Of a stretch of 18,500 nt of DNA, positions 1-6,861 are shown piece after piece. The notes under the pieces are model-generated. The model saw only the letters and a list, made by a program, of their open reading frames with translations. It was not told where the DNA came from and did no database searches. Made by a program: the position numbers and the translations under genes. Source of the stretch: an uncultured Pseudomonas sp. (lineage in GTDB: Bacteria > Pseudomonadota > Gammaproteobacteria > Pseudomonadales > Pseudomonadaceae); contig NZ_CAMPHI010000069.1 of NCBI RefSeq assembly GCF_946885955.1, positions 1-18,500 of the forward strand, given 5' to 3'. The first letter of the stretch is position 1; each line of letters opens with the position of its first letter.

Positions 1-600
1 TACCTCAACAGCACCAAGTATCACCACATCCTGACCATCGAAGACCCGATCGAATTCGTCCACGAATCGAAGAAGTGCCTGGTCAACCAGCGCGAAGTAC
101 ACCGCGACACCCACGGCTTCGCCGAGGCCTTGCGCTCGGCACTGCGGGAAGACCCGGACATCATCCTGGTGGGCGAGATGCGCGACCTGGAAACCATCCG
201 CCTGGCGTTGACCGCCGCGGAAACCGGGCACCTGGTGTTCGGCACCCTGCACACCACCTCGGCTGCAAAAACCATCGACCGGGTGGTGGACGTGTTCCCC
301 GCCGAAGAAAAATCCATGGTCCGCTCGATGCTGTCGGAATCGCTGCAGTCGGTGATCTCGCAGACCCTGCTGAAAAAGACCGGGGGCGGTCGGGTGGCGG
401 CCCACGAGATCATGATCGGCACCCCGGCGATTCGTAACCTGATTCGCGAGGACAAGGTGGCGCAGATGTATTCGGCAATTCAGACCGGTGGTGCGCTGGG
501 CATGCAGACCCTCGACTCCTGTCTGAAGGGGCTGGTCGCCAAAGGCATCGTCAGCCGCGAGAATGCGCGGGAAAAATCCAAGAACCCGGAAAATTTCTAA
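1..600 (+). CDS. pilT: Type IV pilus retraction ATPase PilT (3' part, 5' end outside window)
   Basis: Hexameric cytoplasmic secretion-type ATPase that drives pilus retraction and hence twitching motility. The reading frame is open from base 1 and stops at TAA 598-600, giving the last 199 codons of a protein usually about 344 residues long; the N-terminal domain and Walker A lie upstream of the window. Visible motifs, numbered within the fragment, are the Asp-box region TIEDPIEF (12-19), the Walker B segment DIILVGEMR (53-61), the His-box segment GHLVFGTLHT (76-85) and the C-terminal AIQTGG (159-164), the position of the PilT AIRAG-type retraction motif. The C-terminus ends KNPENF, typical of Pseudomonas PilT. 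The paralogue pilU follows after 108 bp, so co-transcription is plausible. The identification is secure; only the truncation limits it. Confidence 0.97.
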   Translation, partial: YLNSTKYHHILTIEDPIEFVHESKKCLVNQREVHRDTHGFAEALRSALREDPDIILVGEMRDLETIRLALTAAETGHLVFGTLHTTSAAKTIDRVVDVFPAEEKSMVRSMLSESLQSVISQTLLKKTGGGRVAAHEIMIGTPAIRNLIREDKVAQMYSAIQTGGALGMQTLDSCLKGLVAKGIVSRENAREKSKNPENF

Positions 601-708
601 TCCGTTGCCGGCCGCCGCGAGGCTGGTCGGTACGCAGGTTGTTGGCGAGACACGCGCCCAGCAACTGGTCGTTGGCCAAGCGCGTGATGCTGATGGGCGA
701 GACAACGC

Positions 709-1854
709 ATGGAATTCGAAAAACTGCTGCGCCTGATGGTCGAGAAGGGCGGCTCCGACCTGTTTATTACCGCCGGCGTACCGCCGTCGATGAAGGTCAA
801 CGGCAAGATCATGCCAGTCACCAAAAACCCCATGTCGCCGGAGCAAACCCGCGAGACGGTGCACTCGGTGATGAACGAGCAGCAGCGCCGCGACTTCGCA
901 GAAAACCACGAATGCAACTTCGCCATCAGCGCTCGCGGCGTCGGCCGTTTCCGCGTCAGCGCGTTCTACCAGCGCAACCTGGCGGGCATGGTGTTGCGGC
1001 GCATCGAAACCAATATTCCGACGCTCGATGACCTCAAGCTACCGGAGATTCTCAAGAAACTGGCGCTGACCAAGCGCGGCCTGGTGCTGTTCGTCGGCGC
1101 CACCGGTACCGGTAAATCCACCTCGTTGGCGGCGATGATCGGCTACCGCAACAAGAACAGCAGCGGCCACATCATTTCCATCGAAGACCCGATCGAATAT
1201 ATCCACCAGCACCAGAGCTGCATCGTCACTCAGCGCGAAGTGGGCATCGATACCGAGTCCTTCGAGGTCGCCCTGAAGAACACCCTGCGCCAGGCGCCGG
1301 ACGTGATTCTGATCGGCGAGGTGCGTACCCGCGAAACCATGGACCACGCCGTGGCCTTCGCCGAAACCGGCCACCTGTGTCTGGCCACCCTGCACGCCAA
1401 CAACGCCAACCAGGCGTTGGACCGGATCATCAACTTCTTTCCGCCCGACCGGCAGAATCAGGTATGGATGGACCTGTCGCTCAACCTCAAGGCCATCGTT
1501 GCCCAGCAACTGGTGCCGACTCCGGACGGCAAGGGGCGCCGCGCGGTGATCGAGGTCTTGATCAACACTCCTCTGGCTGCCGACCTGATTCGCAAGGGCG
1601 AGGTGCACGAGCTCAAGAGTCTGATGAAGCGCTCCACCGAGCTGGGCATGCAGACTTTCGATCAGGCGTTGTACAACCTCTACGTCCAAGGCGAGATTAC
1701 CTATGAGGACGCATTGCTCTATGCTGACTCGGCGAACGACCTGCGCCTGCTGATCAAGCTGGGTTCGGAAACCGATGGCGAGCATCTGAGCAACATGTCC
1801 CAGGGCCTGTCGCTGGAGGTCAGCGAGGAAGACCCAGGGCGGCGTTTCCGTTAA
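709..1854 (+). CDS. pilU: Type IV pilus retraction ATPase PilU
   Basis: A 381-residue PilT paralogue that supports pilus retraction together with PilT; it is cytoplasmic at the base of the pilus machine. The N-terminus MEFEKLLRLM leads into a PAS-like N-terminal domain. Walker A is GATGTGKST at 130-138, the Asp box SIEDPIEYIH is at 157-166, Walker B is DVILIGEVR at 198-206 with catalytic Glu204, and the His-box region GHLCLATLHA is at 221-230. A GELGMQTFDQAL-like segment precedes an extended acidic tail that PilT lacks, as expected for PilU. The length matches the family (about 382). The ATG lies a few bases after a weak GGGCGAG ribosome binding sequence. The gene follows pilT and is closed by an intrinsic terminator 17 bases after its stop codon, so it is probably the last gene of the pilT-pilU unit. 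Confidence 0.97.
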   Translation: MEFEKLLRLMVEKGGSDLFITAGVPPSMKVNGKIMPVTKNPMSPEQTRETVHSVMNEQQRRDFAENHECNFAISARGVGRFRVSAFYQRNLAGMVLRRIETNIPTLDDLKLPEILKKLALTKRGLVLFVGATGTGKSTSLAAMIGYRNKNSSGHIISIEDPIEYIHQHQSCIVTQREVGIDTESFEVALKNTLRQAPDVILIGEVRTRETMDHAVAFAETGHLCLATLHANNANQALDRIINFFPPDRQNQVWMDLSLNLKAIVAQQLVPTPDGKGRRAVIEVLINTPLAADLIRKGEVHELKSLMKRSTELGMQTFDQALYNLYVQGEITYEDALLYADSANDLRLLIKLGSETDGEHLSNMSQGLSLEVSEEDPGRRFR

Positions 1855-1870
1855 ATACCAATGTTTATCC

Positions 1871-1893
1871 AGCCCGCATTAGCGGGCTTTTTT
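1871..1893 (+). terminator. Intrinsic terminator after pilU
   Basis: A perfect 7-bp stem, AGCCCGC (1871-1877) with GCGGGCT (1882-1888), has a 4-base loop ATTA and runs directly into six T residues (1888-1893). It is 17 bp after the pilU stop and before the ribosome binding site of the next gene, so it separates the pilus ATPase unit from the TM2 gene. Confidence 0.93.
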
Positions 1894-1951
1894 ATCGATC
1901 GGCCAGTTGTGCGCAGGTCCGGTCGGCCGCAGCAATCAACAGGAGCAAAGC

Positions 1952-2353
1952 ATGCAGGCAAGGCAGGACACCCACAGCAAAGTCATCGGTTATCTCTTGT
2001 GGATTTTCGGTTTTCTCGGTGCGCACCGCTTTTACTACGGCAAGCCGGTTACCGGCACCATCTGGTTCTTTACCTGCGGGCTGCTGTTCATTGGCTGGAT
2101 CATCGACCTGTTCCTGATTCCGGCGATGGACCGCGAGGCGGATCTGCGTTTTACCGCGGGCGAGATCGACTACAACGTCGCCTGGATACTGCTGACCTTC
2201 CTCGGCGTGTTCGGTGTGCACCGCATGTACCAGGGCAAGTGGATCACCGGCATTCTCTATCTGTTTACCGGCGGGCTGTTCCTGGTCGGTGTGCTCTACG
2301 ACTTCTGGACCTTGAACGAGCAGATATCGCTACGCAACGCCGGCGCGTCCTAA
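1952..2353 (+). CDS. Small integral membrane protein with two TM2 domains
   Basis: A 133-residue hydrophobic protein made of two tandem TM2-type units. The first spans about 11-58 (IFGFLGAHRFYYGK, then a Gly-rich hydrophobic segment ending in IIDLF) and the second about 77-120 (FLGVFGVHRMYQGK, then a segment ending in VLYDFW). Each unit carries the TM2 signature: G-x-x-G-x-H-R-x-Y-x-G-K between two short transmembrane helices, with a closing Asp. The chosen ATG has AGGAG at 1941-1945, six bases upstream; an in-frame TTG at 1907 has no such signal. TM2 proteins have no settled biochemical role in bacteria, so no function is assigned. It sits between the pilU terminator and a solute-binding protein gene, at a spot where P. 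aeruginosa, as I recall it, carries other genes. Domain call secure, role unknown. Confidence 0.9.
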   Translation: MQARQDTHSKVIGYLLWIFGFLGAHRFYYGKPVTGTIWFFTCGLLFIGWIIDLFLIPAMDREADLRFTAGEIDYNVAWILLTFLGVFGVHRMYQGKWITGILYLFTGGLFLVGVLYDFWTLNEQISLRNAGAS

Positions 2354-2458
2354 GCGCGGCGTCAACGCGCCTGCCGGGCAGTGGGGCGCGGGCGGCATGC
2401 TAAGGTTAGGGAAGGTTGCCGTGATTGCGCGTTTCATCGGCCTCCGGCTTTCAGCACG

Positions 2459-2476
2459 CACCCGCGCCTGCGGGTG
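2459..2476 (+). other. Short perfect hairpin upstream of the solute-binding protein gene
   Basis: A 7-bp perfect inverted repeat, CACCCGC (2459-2465) with GCGGGTG (2470-2476), has a 4-base loop and lies 38 bases upstream of the chosen start of the next gene. No T-tract follows, so it is not an intrinsic terminator. It may be a structured leader or simply a REP-like remnant. The rest of 2354-2514 shows nothing I can identify. Confidence 0.4.
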
Positions 2477-2514
2477 AGCTGAGAGATATTCGGGGTGGGC
2501 TGTTCGAGGGCTGT

Positions 2515-3312
2515 ATGCGTCTATCCATGACTGTCCGCGTCGCGCTGTGCTGGTTGTCGCTGTGTTTCGGACTTGCAGTCGCTCAGGCCAGGGAGTTGGT
2601 GGTCGGCGGTATCCCGGAGACCCCGGTGCGCTATCTGGACCCGGCAGACGGCGTGATCAAGGGGCTCGATGTCGATGTGCTCGAACATGTTCTTGGTCGT
2701 CTAGGGGTGCCCTATCGGATTCGCCTGGAGTCCTCCTCCGCCCGACTGGAGAGCAACTGGCGTCAGGGTAAGGTGTACGACATGGTGTTCACCTATTCCC
2801 GCAAGGAGGAGCGCACGCCCTACCTGCTTTATGCCGAGGAAGCACACATCTTCAACAGCTGGCATTTCTTCGTGCTCAGGGAGAACCTGCCGCGCTTTCG
2901 CTACGACAGCCTGGACGACCTGAAAGGCTTGCGGGTCGGTGCAACCCAGGGATTTTCCTATACCCGAGAGTTCTGGGCGGCAGTCGAGGCGGGGCTCTGG
3001 CATACCGACCTGGTGACCCAGAATGAGCTGCAGATGCAAAAGCTATTGCATGGGCGTATCGATACCGTGCCGCTGCCGGCTATGGTCACGCTCTATAGCG
3101 CTCGCCAGGGCGGTTACGCCGAGCGCATCGCCTATCTGCCCAAGCCGATGAAGAGCGACGCCTATTACAACACCTTCGTCAAAGCCTCCGATTATCCGGA
3201 TTTGCCGGGATTGGCGCGGCGCTATGACGAGCAGTTGCGGTTGATGAAAGAAGACGGCAGCTTACTCGCCATCTACAGGAAGTACGGTCTGGAGGACCAC
3301 TACCCGTTCTGA
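2515..3312 (+). CDS. Periplasmic family-3 solute-binding protein, orphan
   Basis: A 265-residue secreted protein of the SBP_bac_3 (polar amino acid binding) type. A signal peptide is clear: hydrophobic stretch at about 7-23 and AxA cleavage after A25 (AVAQA then REL). The mature protein opens with LVVGGIPETPVRYLDPADG and continues with LDVDVLEHVLGRLG and LKGLRVGATQGFSYT (about 137-150), the typical lobe 1 and hinge pattern of the family. The chosen ATG has GAGGG four bases upstream; ATG 2527 is a possible alternative, and an upstream in-frame TTG at 2425 would put the signal peptide internally. No ABC permease, ATPase or GGDEF/kinase module is adjacent, so transport cannot be inferred; such orphan proteins occur widely in Pseudomonas. 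Ligand unknown. The gene is closed by a terminator hairpin about 80 bp downstream. Confidence 0.88.
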   Translation: MRLSMTVRVALCWLSLCFGLAVAQARELVVGGIPETPVRYLDPADGVIKGLDVDVLEHVLGRLGVPYRIRLESSSARLESNWRQGKVYDMVFTYSRKEERTPYLLYAEEAHIFNSWHFFVLRENLPRFRYDSLDDLKGLRVGATQGFSYTREFWAAVEAGLWHTDLVTQNELQMQKLLHGRIDTVPLPAMVTLYSARQGGYAERIAYLPKPMKSDAYYNTFVKASDYPDLPGLARRYDEQLRLMKEDGSLLAIYRKYGLEDHYPF

Positions 3313-3356
3313 GCGCTATGCCGTTTTAGATTTTGTAGCACTTGGGGAGAATCATC

Positions 3357-3389
3357 TGCGCCCCGTAGGAGCCCCGACCTCGGGGCGCA
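3357..3389. repeat. G/C-rich inverted repeat (REP-like)
   Basis: TGCGCCCCG (3357-3365) is the exact reverse complement of CGGGGCGCA (3381-3389). Nested in it is an alternative perfect stem, GCCCCGA (3371-3377) with TCGGGGC (3380-3386). The arm CGGGGCGCA recurs exactly at 3558-3566 in the same intergenic region. The pattern resembles short dispersed Pseudomonas extragenic palindromes. Confidence 0.6.
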
Positions 3390-3424
3390 ATGCTGTTCAC
3401 TTATGCCAAGTGAGCAGCATTTTT
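3390..3424 (+). terminator. Intrinsic terminator of the solute-binding protein gene
   Basis: A 13-bp stem with one G-T wobble: ATGCTG-T-TCACTT (3390-3402) pairs with AAGTGA-G-CAGCAT (3408-3420) around a 5-base loop, followed by five T residues (3420-3424). The polarity fits rightward transcription from the gene ending at 3312. Read leftward, no T-tract follows, so it should not terminate the converging pyr operon efficiently. Confidence 0.8.
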
Positions 3425-3426
3425 CT

Positions 3427-3491
3427 GTAGCCCGGATGAAATCCGGGGAGCTGGCGCCTGCATAACCGCGCCCGGATTGCATCCGGGCTAC
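3427..3491. repeat. REPIN-like doublet of inverted REP hairpins
   Basis: Two REP-type hairpins in opposite orientation. The left one is CCCGGAT-GAA-ATCCGGG (3431-3447) and the right one CCCGGAT-TGC-ATCCGGG (3471-3487). The outer ends GTAGCCCGGATG (3427-3438) and CATCCGGGCTAC (3480-3491) are perfect 12-bp inverted copies, so the whole unit can also fold into one long hairpin. This two-REP architecture is what is called a REPIN in Pseudomonas. It lies between two convergent genes, a usual location. No RAYT transposase gene is present in this window. Confidence 0.85.
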
Positions 3492-3557
3492 GCGTTGGCT
3501 GCCTGGCGTACGGTAAATGCATCTGGGATGCCGCTTGAGTGAACGGTATTACGATCT

Positions 3558-3579
3558 CGGGGCGCATTTCCACGCCCCG
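3558..3579. repeat. G/C-rich hairpin 3' of pyrC'
   Basis: CGGGGCG (3558-3564) pairs with CGCCCCG (3573-3579) around an 8-base loop, seven bases beyond the pyrC' stop on the leftward strand. No T-tract follows in the leftward direction, so it is at best a weak terminator or an mRNA 3'-end stabiliser. The sequence CTCGGGGCGCA here repeats 3379-3389 exactly, which argues that it belongs to the local repeat family. Confidence 0.55.
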
Positions 3580-3586
3580 TCGCCCC

Positions 3587-4858
3587 TCAAGCCTGATAGC
3601 TGACATGCCCGTCGACCAGGGTGTAGCGCACCGCGCCCGGCAGGCAATGGCCGATAAAGGGGCAGTTGGCGCCCTTGGAATACCAGCTTTCGCCCGCCAG
3701 GGTCGACGCTTGCGGGTCGAACAGTACCAGGTCCGCGGGCGCACCCAGGGCCAGGCGTCCGGCGGGCAGGCGCAAGGCCTCGGCCGGGCCACAGGACAGG
3801 CGCGCGAGCAGGGTCGGCAGGTCAAACAGGCCGTCCTGGACCAGGCTCATGGCCAGGGGCAGGAGCAATTGCACGCTGCTGATGCCCGGCTCGGTGGCGC
3901 CGAACGGCGCCAGTTTGGCATCGCGTTCGTGGGGTTGGTGGTGACTGGCGATGGCCGAAATCACCCCGCTTTTCACCGCTTCGCGCAGGCCGTCGCGGTC
4001 GGCGCGAGTGCGCAGTGGCGGTTGCACGTGGTACAGGCTGGAGAAATCGATCAGCGCCTCGTCGGTGAGGAACAGCTGATACAGGGCGACATCGGCGGTC
4101 ACCGGCAGGCCCCTGGCCTGGGCGTCTGCGATCAGCTGGGCACCGCGGGCGCTGGTCAACTGGCTGAAGTGGGCGCGCACGCCGCTTTGTTCGACCAGCA
4201 GCAGGTCGCGAGCCAGGGCCACGGTTTCCGCGCTTTCCGGAATGCCCGACAAGCCGAGAAAGCTGGCGGTCGGACCTTCGTGGGCCAGGCCGCCCTCGGC
4301 CAGGTCGAAATCCTGGGAATGGAAAATCACCGTCAAGTCGAAGGTCGCGGCGTATTCCAATGCACGGCGCAGGGTGCGGTTGTTGCGGAAGGTGTCCAGG
4401 CCATTGCCGAACGCCACGCAACCGGCGTCGCGCAGCGCAACGAGTTCGGCGAGCTGTTCGCCCTCCAGCCCCTTGCTCAGGGCGCCGATCGGAAACACCT
4501 TGGTATGCCCGGCTTCGCGGGCGCGGTCGAGAATCAACTCGGCCACCGCCGAGGTGTCCAGTACCGGTTTGGTGTGAGGTGGGCAGCACAGCGCAGTGAC
4601 GCCGCCCGCGGCCGCGGCCAGGGTTTCGCTGGCGATATTGCCCTTGCGGCTGTAGCCGGGCTCGCGCAGGGCGACGCTGAGGTCGACCAGGCCAGGGGCG
4701 GCGACCAGGCCATGGGCTTCGAGGGTTTTCTCGGCGACGAAATCGGCTGGTGTCTGGCCGATGGCGACGATTTTGCCGCCTTCGATAGCGAGGTCGGCTA
4801 CTTGGTCGAGGTTGCTGCTCGGGTCCATCACCCGAGCGCCGAGGATAAGGGTGCGCAT
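3587..4858 (-). CDS. pyrC': Non-catalytic dihydroorotase-like subunit of aspartate transcarbamoylase (PyrC')
   Basis: A 423-residue amidohydrolase-fold protein. In Pseudomonas, PyrC' has no dihydroorotase activity but is needed to assemble active aspartate transcarbamoylase with PyrB in a dodecamer. The sequence shows the loss directly. Where active dihydroorotases carry a metal-binding D-x-H-x-H-x-R-x-P-G, this protein has DLSVALREPG (59-68), with Ser and Ala replacing both His residues. The late motif, usually DHAPH, is SHHQPH (305-310), lacking the Asp. The amidohydrolase end is otherwise intact, including GAPADLVLFDP near the C-terminus. Its ATG overlaps the pyrB stop by one base (TGATG), implying translational coupling and a fixed subunit ratio. 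It is the last gene of the leftward operon. The cell must have a separate active dihydroorotase elsewhere. Confidence 0.95.
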   Translation of the reverse strand: MRTLILGARVMDPSSNLDQVADLAIEGGKIVAIGQTPADFVAEKTLEAHGLVAAPGLVDLSVALREPGYSRKGNIASETLAAAAGGVTALCCPPHTKPVLDTSAVAELILDRAREAGHTKVFPIGALSKGLEGEQLAELVALRDAGCVAFGNGLDTFRNNRTLRRALEYAATFDLTVIFHSQDFDLAEGGLAHEGPTASFLGLSGIPESAETVALARDLLLVEQSGVRAHFSQLTSARGAQLIADAQARGLPVTADVALYQLFLTDEALIDFSSLYHVQPPLRTRADRDGLREAVKSGVISAIASHHQPHERDAKLAPFGATEPGISSVQLLLPLAMSLVQDGLFDLPTLLARLSCGPAEALRLPAGRLALGAPADLVLFDPQASTLAGESWYSKGANCPFIGHCLPGAVRYTLVDGHVSYQA

Positions 4859-5871
4859 CAGTTCTGCTCCTCGGCATTTTCCTGGTTGAGTTGGCGCTGG
4901 GCGTTCTGCCCGCTCATGGTCATCGACAGTACGGCCATGCGGATGGCGATGCCGTAGGTGACCTGATTGAGAATCACCGACTGCGGGCCGTCGGCCACCG
5001 CCGACTCGATTTCCACGCCTCGGTTGATCGGCCCCGGATGCATGACCAGGGCGTCGGGCTTGGCCAGAGCCAGGCGCTGCTCGGTGAGGCCGAACAGGCG
5101 ATAGAACTCGCCTTCGCTCGGCAGTAGGCCGCCCTGCATGCGCTCGCGTTGCAGGCGCAGCATGATCACCACGTCGACGTCCTTGAGGCCGGTCGCCAGG
5201 TCGTTGTACACGGTCACTCCGTACTGCTCGATGCCCACTGGCAGCAGGGTCTTGGGGGCGATCACACGGATGTCCGGGCAGCCCAAGGCTTTCAGCGCCA
5301 GCATGTTCGAGCGGGCTACACGCGAATGCAGGATATCGCCGACGATGGCTACAGATAGCTGCTCAAAGCCGCCTTTATGGCGCCTGATCGTCAGCATGTC
5401 GAGCATGCCCTGGGTCGGATGGGCATGGCGGCCGTCGCCACCATTGATGATCGCCAGGTTCGGGCACACGTGTTCGGCGATGAAGTGCGCCGCACCTGAG
5501 TCGGCATGGCGTACCACGAAGATGTCGGCTGCCATGGCTTCGAGGTTACGCAGGGTGTCGAACAGCGTTTCGCCCTTGCTCGTCGAGGAGGTCGACACGT
5601 TGAGGCTGATGACGTCGGCGGACAGGCGCTGGGCGGCCAGTTCGAAGGTCGTGCGGGTGCGCGTGGAGTTCTCGAAGAACACGTTGCACACCGTCTTGCC
5701 GCGCAGCAGCGGCACTTTCTTCACCGCGCGGGCGCCGACTTCGAGGAAGGAGTCGGCGGTGTCGAGGATTTCCGTCAACAGCTCGCGGGGCAGGCCGTCG
5801 AGGGTGAGGAAGTGGCGCAGTTGGCCTTGGTCGTTGAGTTGCAGAGGGCGTTTGCCATCCATCATATTCAT
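4858..5871 (-). CDS. pyrB: Aspartate carbamoyltransferase catalytic subunit
   Basis: Condenses carbamoyl phosphate and aspartate to carbamoyl aspartate, the committed step of pyrimidine synthesis. It is 337 residues from the first ATG. The carbamoyl phosphate loop STRTRTTFE is at 69-77, the mobile STSKGET loop at 96-102 and HPTQ at 151-154; MHPGPINRG lies near the C-terminus. An N-terminal extension ([15 protein letters not shown]) precedes the conserved fold; in pseudomonads this extension carries the nucleotide effector site, since no PyrI regulatory subunit exists. Start choice is ambiguous among ATGs at 5871, 5865 and 5862; 5871 lies 2 nt after the pyrR stop. The downstream overlap with pyrC' fits the known PyrB-PyrC' holoenzyme. 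Confidence 0.97.
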   Translation of the reverse strand: MNMMDGKRPLQLNDQGQLRHFLTLDGLPRELLTEILDTADSFLEVGARAVKKVPLLRGKTVCNVFFENSTRTRTTFELAAQRLSADVISLNVSTSSTSKGETLFDTLRNLEAMAADIFVVRHADSGAAHFIAEHVCPNLAIINGGDGRHAHPTQGMLDMLTIRRHKGGFEQLSVAIVGDILHSRVARSNMLALKALGCPDIRVIAPKTLLPVGIEQYGVTVYNDLATGLKDVDVVIMLRLQRERMQGGLLPSEGEFYRLFGLTEQRLALAKPDALVMHPGPINRGVEIESAVADGPQSVILNQVTYGIAIRMAVLSMTMSGQNAQRQLNQENAEEQN

Positions 5872-5873
5872 TC

Positions 5874-6380
5874 TCAGTTGGCCAGCGTCTGGAGTTCGAG
5901 GGTCAGCGGTGTGGGGCCGGACAATTTTACCCGCTGATCGCTGGCCAGCGACAAGGTCGCGCCAACCACATCCGGGCGAATCGGCAGCTCGCGGGCGTTG
6001 AGGTCGAGCAGGCTGACCAGGGTCACGCTCGCCGGGCGGCCGTAGTCGAACAGTTCGTTGAGGGCGGCGCGAATGGTGCGCCCGCTCATCAGTACATCGT
6101 CGATCAGTACCAGGTGCTGACCTTCGATCTCGAATGGCAGCTCAGAGGGCTGGACTTGCGGGTGCAGGCCGTTCTGGGTGAAGTCGTCGCGGTAGAAGGA
6201 GACGTCCAGAATGCCCAGCGGGCTTGAATTGCCCAGTGCTTCCAGCAAGGCCTGGGCGACCCAGATGCCGCCGGTGCGGATGCCGATAAAGCGCGGCTCG
6301 TCGATTTGCCGTTGGTTGAGATGGCTGATCAGTGCCGCGGCCATCTGTGGCAGCAATTCGGCGGGATTGGGTAGGGTCAT
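5874..6380 (-). CDS. pyrR: PyrR-type phosphoribosyltransferase / pyrimidine regulator
   Basis: A 168-residue type I phosphoribosyltransferase fold protein of the PyrR family (regulator and/or uracil phosphoribosyltransferase). The PRPP-binding signature [12 protein letters not shown] is at 91-102, with two adjacent acidic residues followed by the small-residue/Gly/Arg/Thr turn; GIRTGG at 34-39 is the pyrophosphate loop. I chose the ATG at 6380 because AAGGAG lies at 6387-6392, six bases upstream; an in-frame ATG at 6413 would add 11 residues without such a signal. It is followed 2 nt later by pyrB, so it probably belongs to the pyr cluster. I see no Bacillus-style antiterminator/terminator leader in front of pyrB, so an attenuation mechanism is not supported here and the regulatory role in this organism is uncertain. 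Confidence 0.94.
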   Translation of the reverse strand: MTLPNPAELLPQMAAALISHLNQRQIDEPRFIGIRTGGIWVAQALLEALGNSSPLGILDVSFYRDDFTQNGLHPQVQPSELPFEIEGQHLVLIDDVLMSGRTIRAALNELFDYGRPASVTLVSLLDLNARELPIRPDVVGATLSLASDQRVKLSGPTPLTLELQTLAN

Positions 6381-6420
6381 CGGAAGCTCCTTAATGAGCA
6401 GGCGTGGGTTCACGCATCGT

Positions 6421-6861
6421 TCAAGTCGGGCAGTGCTCGTCGAGCCAGCCTTGTAGCAGCAGCGCCGCGGCCAAGGCGTCGACCGGGTGCTCGCGATAGC
6501 CGCCGCTCTGGCCTTGTTGCAGGCGCTGGCCCTTGGCTTCGTAAGTGGTCAGGCGTTCGTCGTGGGTATGCACTGGCAAGTTGAAGCGGCCGTTCAGGCG
6601 GCGGGCGAATTTCTCCGCCCGTTCACTCATCTCGCTTGGCGTGCCGTCCATGTTCAGTGGCAGGCCGACGACCAGGGCGTCCGGCTGCCATTCACGGATC
6701 AGCGCTTCGACCTTCTGCCAGTCGGGTACGCCGTTCTGCGCCTTGAGGATGCACAGTTCGCGGGCCTGACCGGTGATCACCTGGCCGACGGCGACGCCGA
6801 TCTGCTTGCTGCCGTAGTCGAAGCCCAGCAGCAGTCTGAGCGGTTTGTCGGTTTGCGCCAT
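6421..6861 (-). CDS. ruvX: RuvX/YqgF-family RNase H-fold nuclease
   Basis: A 146-residue RNase H-like protein of the YqgF/RuvX family, linked to pre-16S rRNA 5' end maturation and proposed as a Holliday junction resolvase. Family motifs present are [12 protein letters not shown] at 13-24 with catalytic Asp15, GLPLNMDGT at 66-74, the acidic DERLTT at 101-106 and the C-terminal HPVDALAA with Asp128. All expected acidic residues are present, so it should be active. Length is slightly above the E. coli 138. Its ATG overlaps the algH stop by one base (TGATG), the usual yqgE-yqgF arrangement. pyrR follows 40 nt later with its own strong ribosome binding site. Confidence 0.95.
   Translation of the reverse strand: MAQTDKPLRLLLGFDYGSKQIGVAVGQVITGQARELCILKAQNGVPDWQKVEALIREWQPDALVVGLPLNMDGTPSEMSERAEKFARRLNGRFNLPVHTHDERLTTYEAKGQRLQQGQSGGYREHPVDALAAALLLQGWLDEHCPT

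Noticed and set aside
2459..2490. Possible TPP riboswitch: GCGGGTGAGCTGAGAGATA resembles the GGGTGC...GCTGAGA part of the THI element
   Set aside because: The second half of the element (CTGAT...GG-TAATGCCAGCG...AGGGA) is absent downstream, and the following gene is a solute-binding protein start only 25-40 bp away. The match is limited to a short GCTGAGA string.
3539..4957. A 472-codon open frame on the + strand across pyrC'
   Set aside because: It lies wholly opposite pyrC' and the end of pyrB, starts inside the intergenic repeat island, and its product is an Ala/Gly/Gln-rich sequence without recognisable domains.
5871..5900. Search for a Bacillus-style PyrR attenuator in front of pyrB
   Set aside because: pyrR and pyrB are separated by only 2 nt and no anti-terminator/terminator pair is seen, so there is no room for such a leader.
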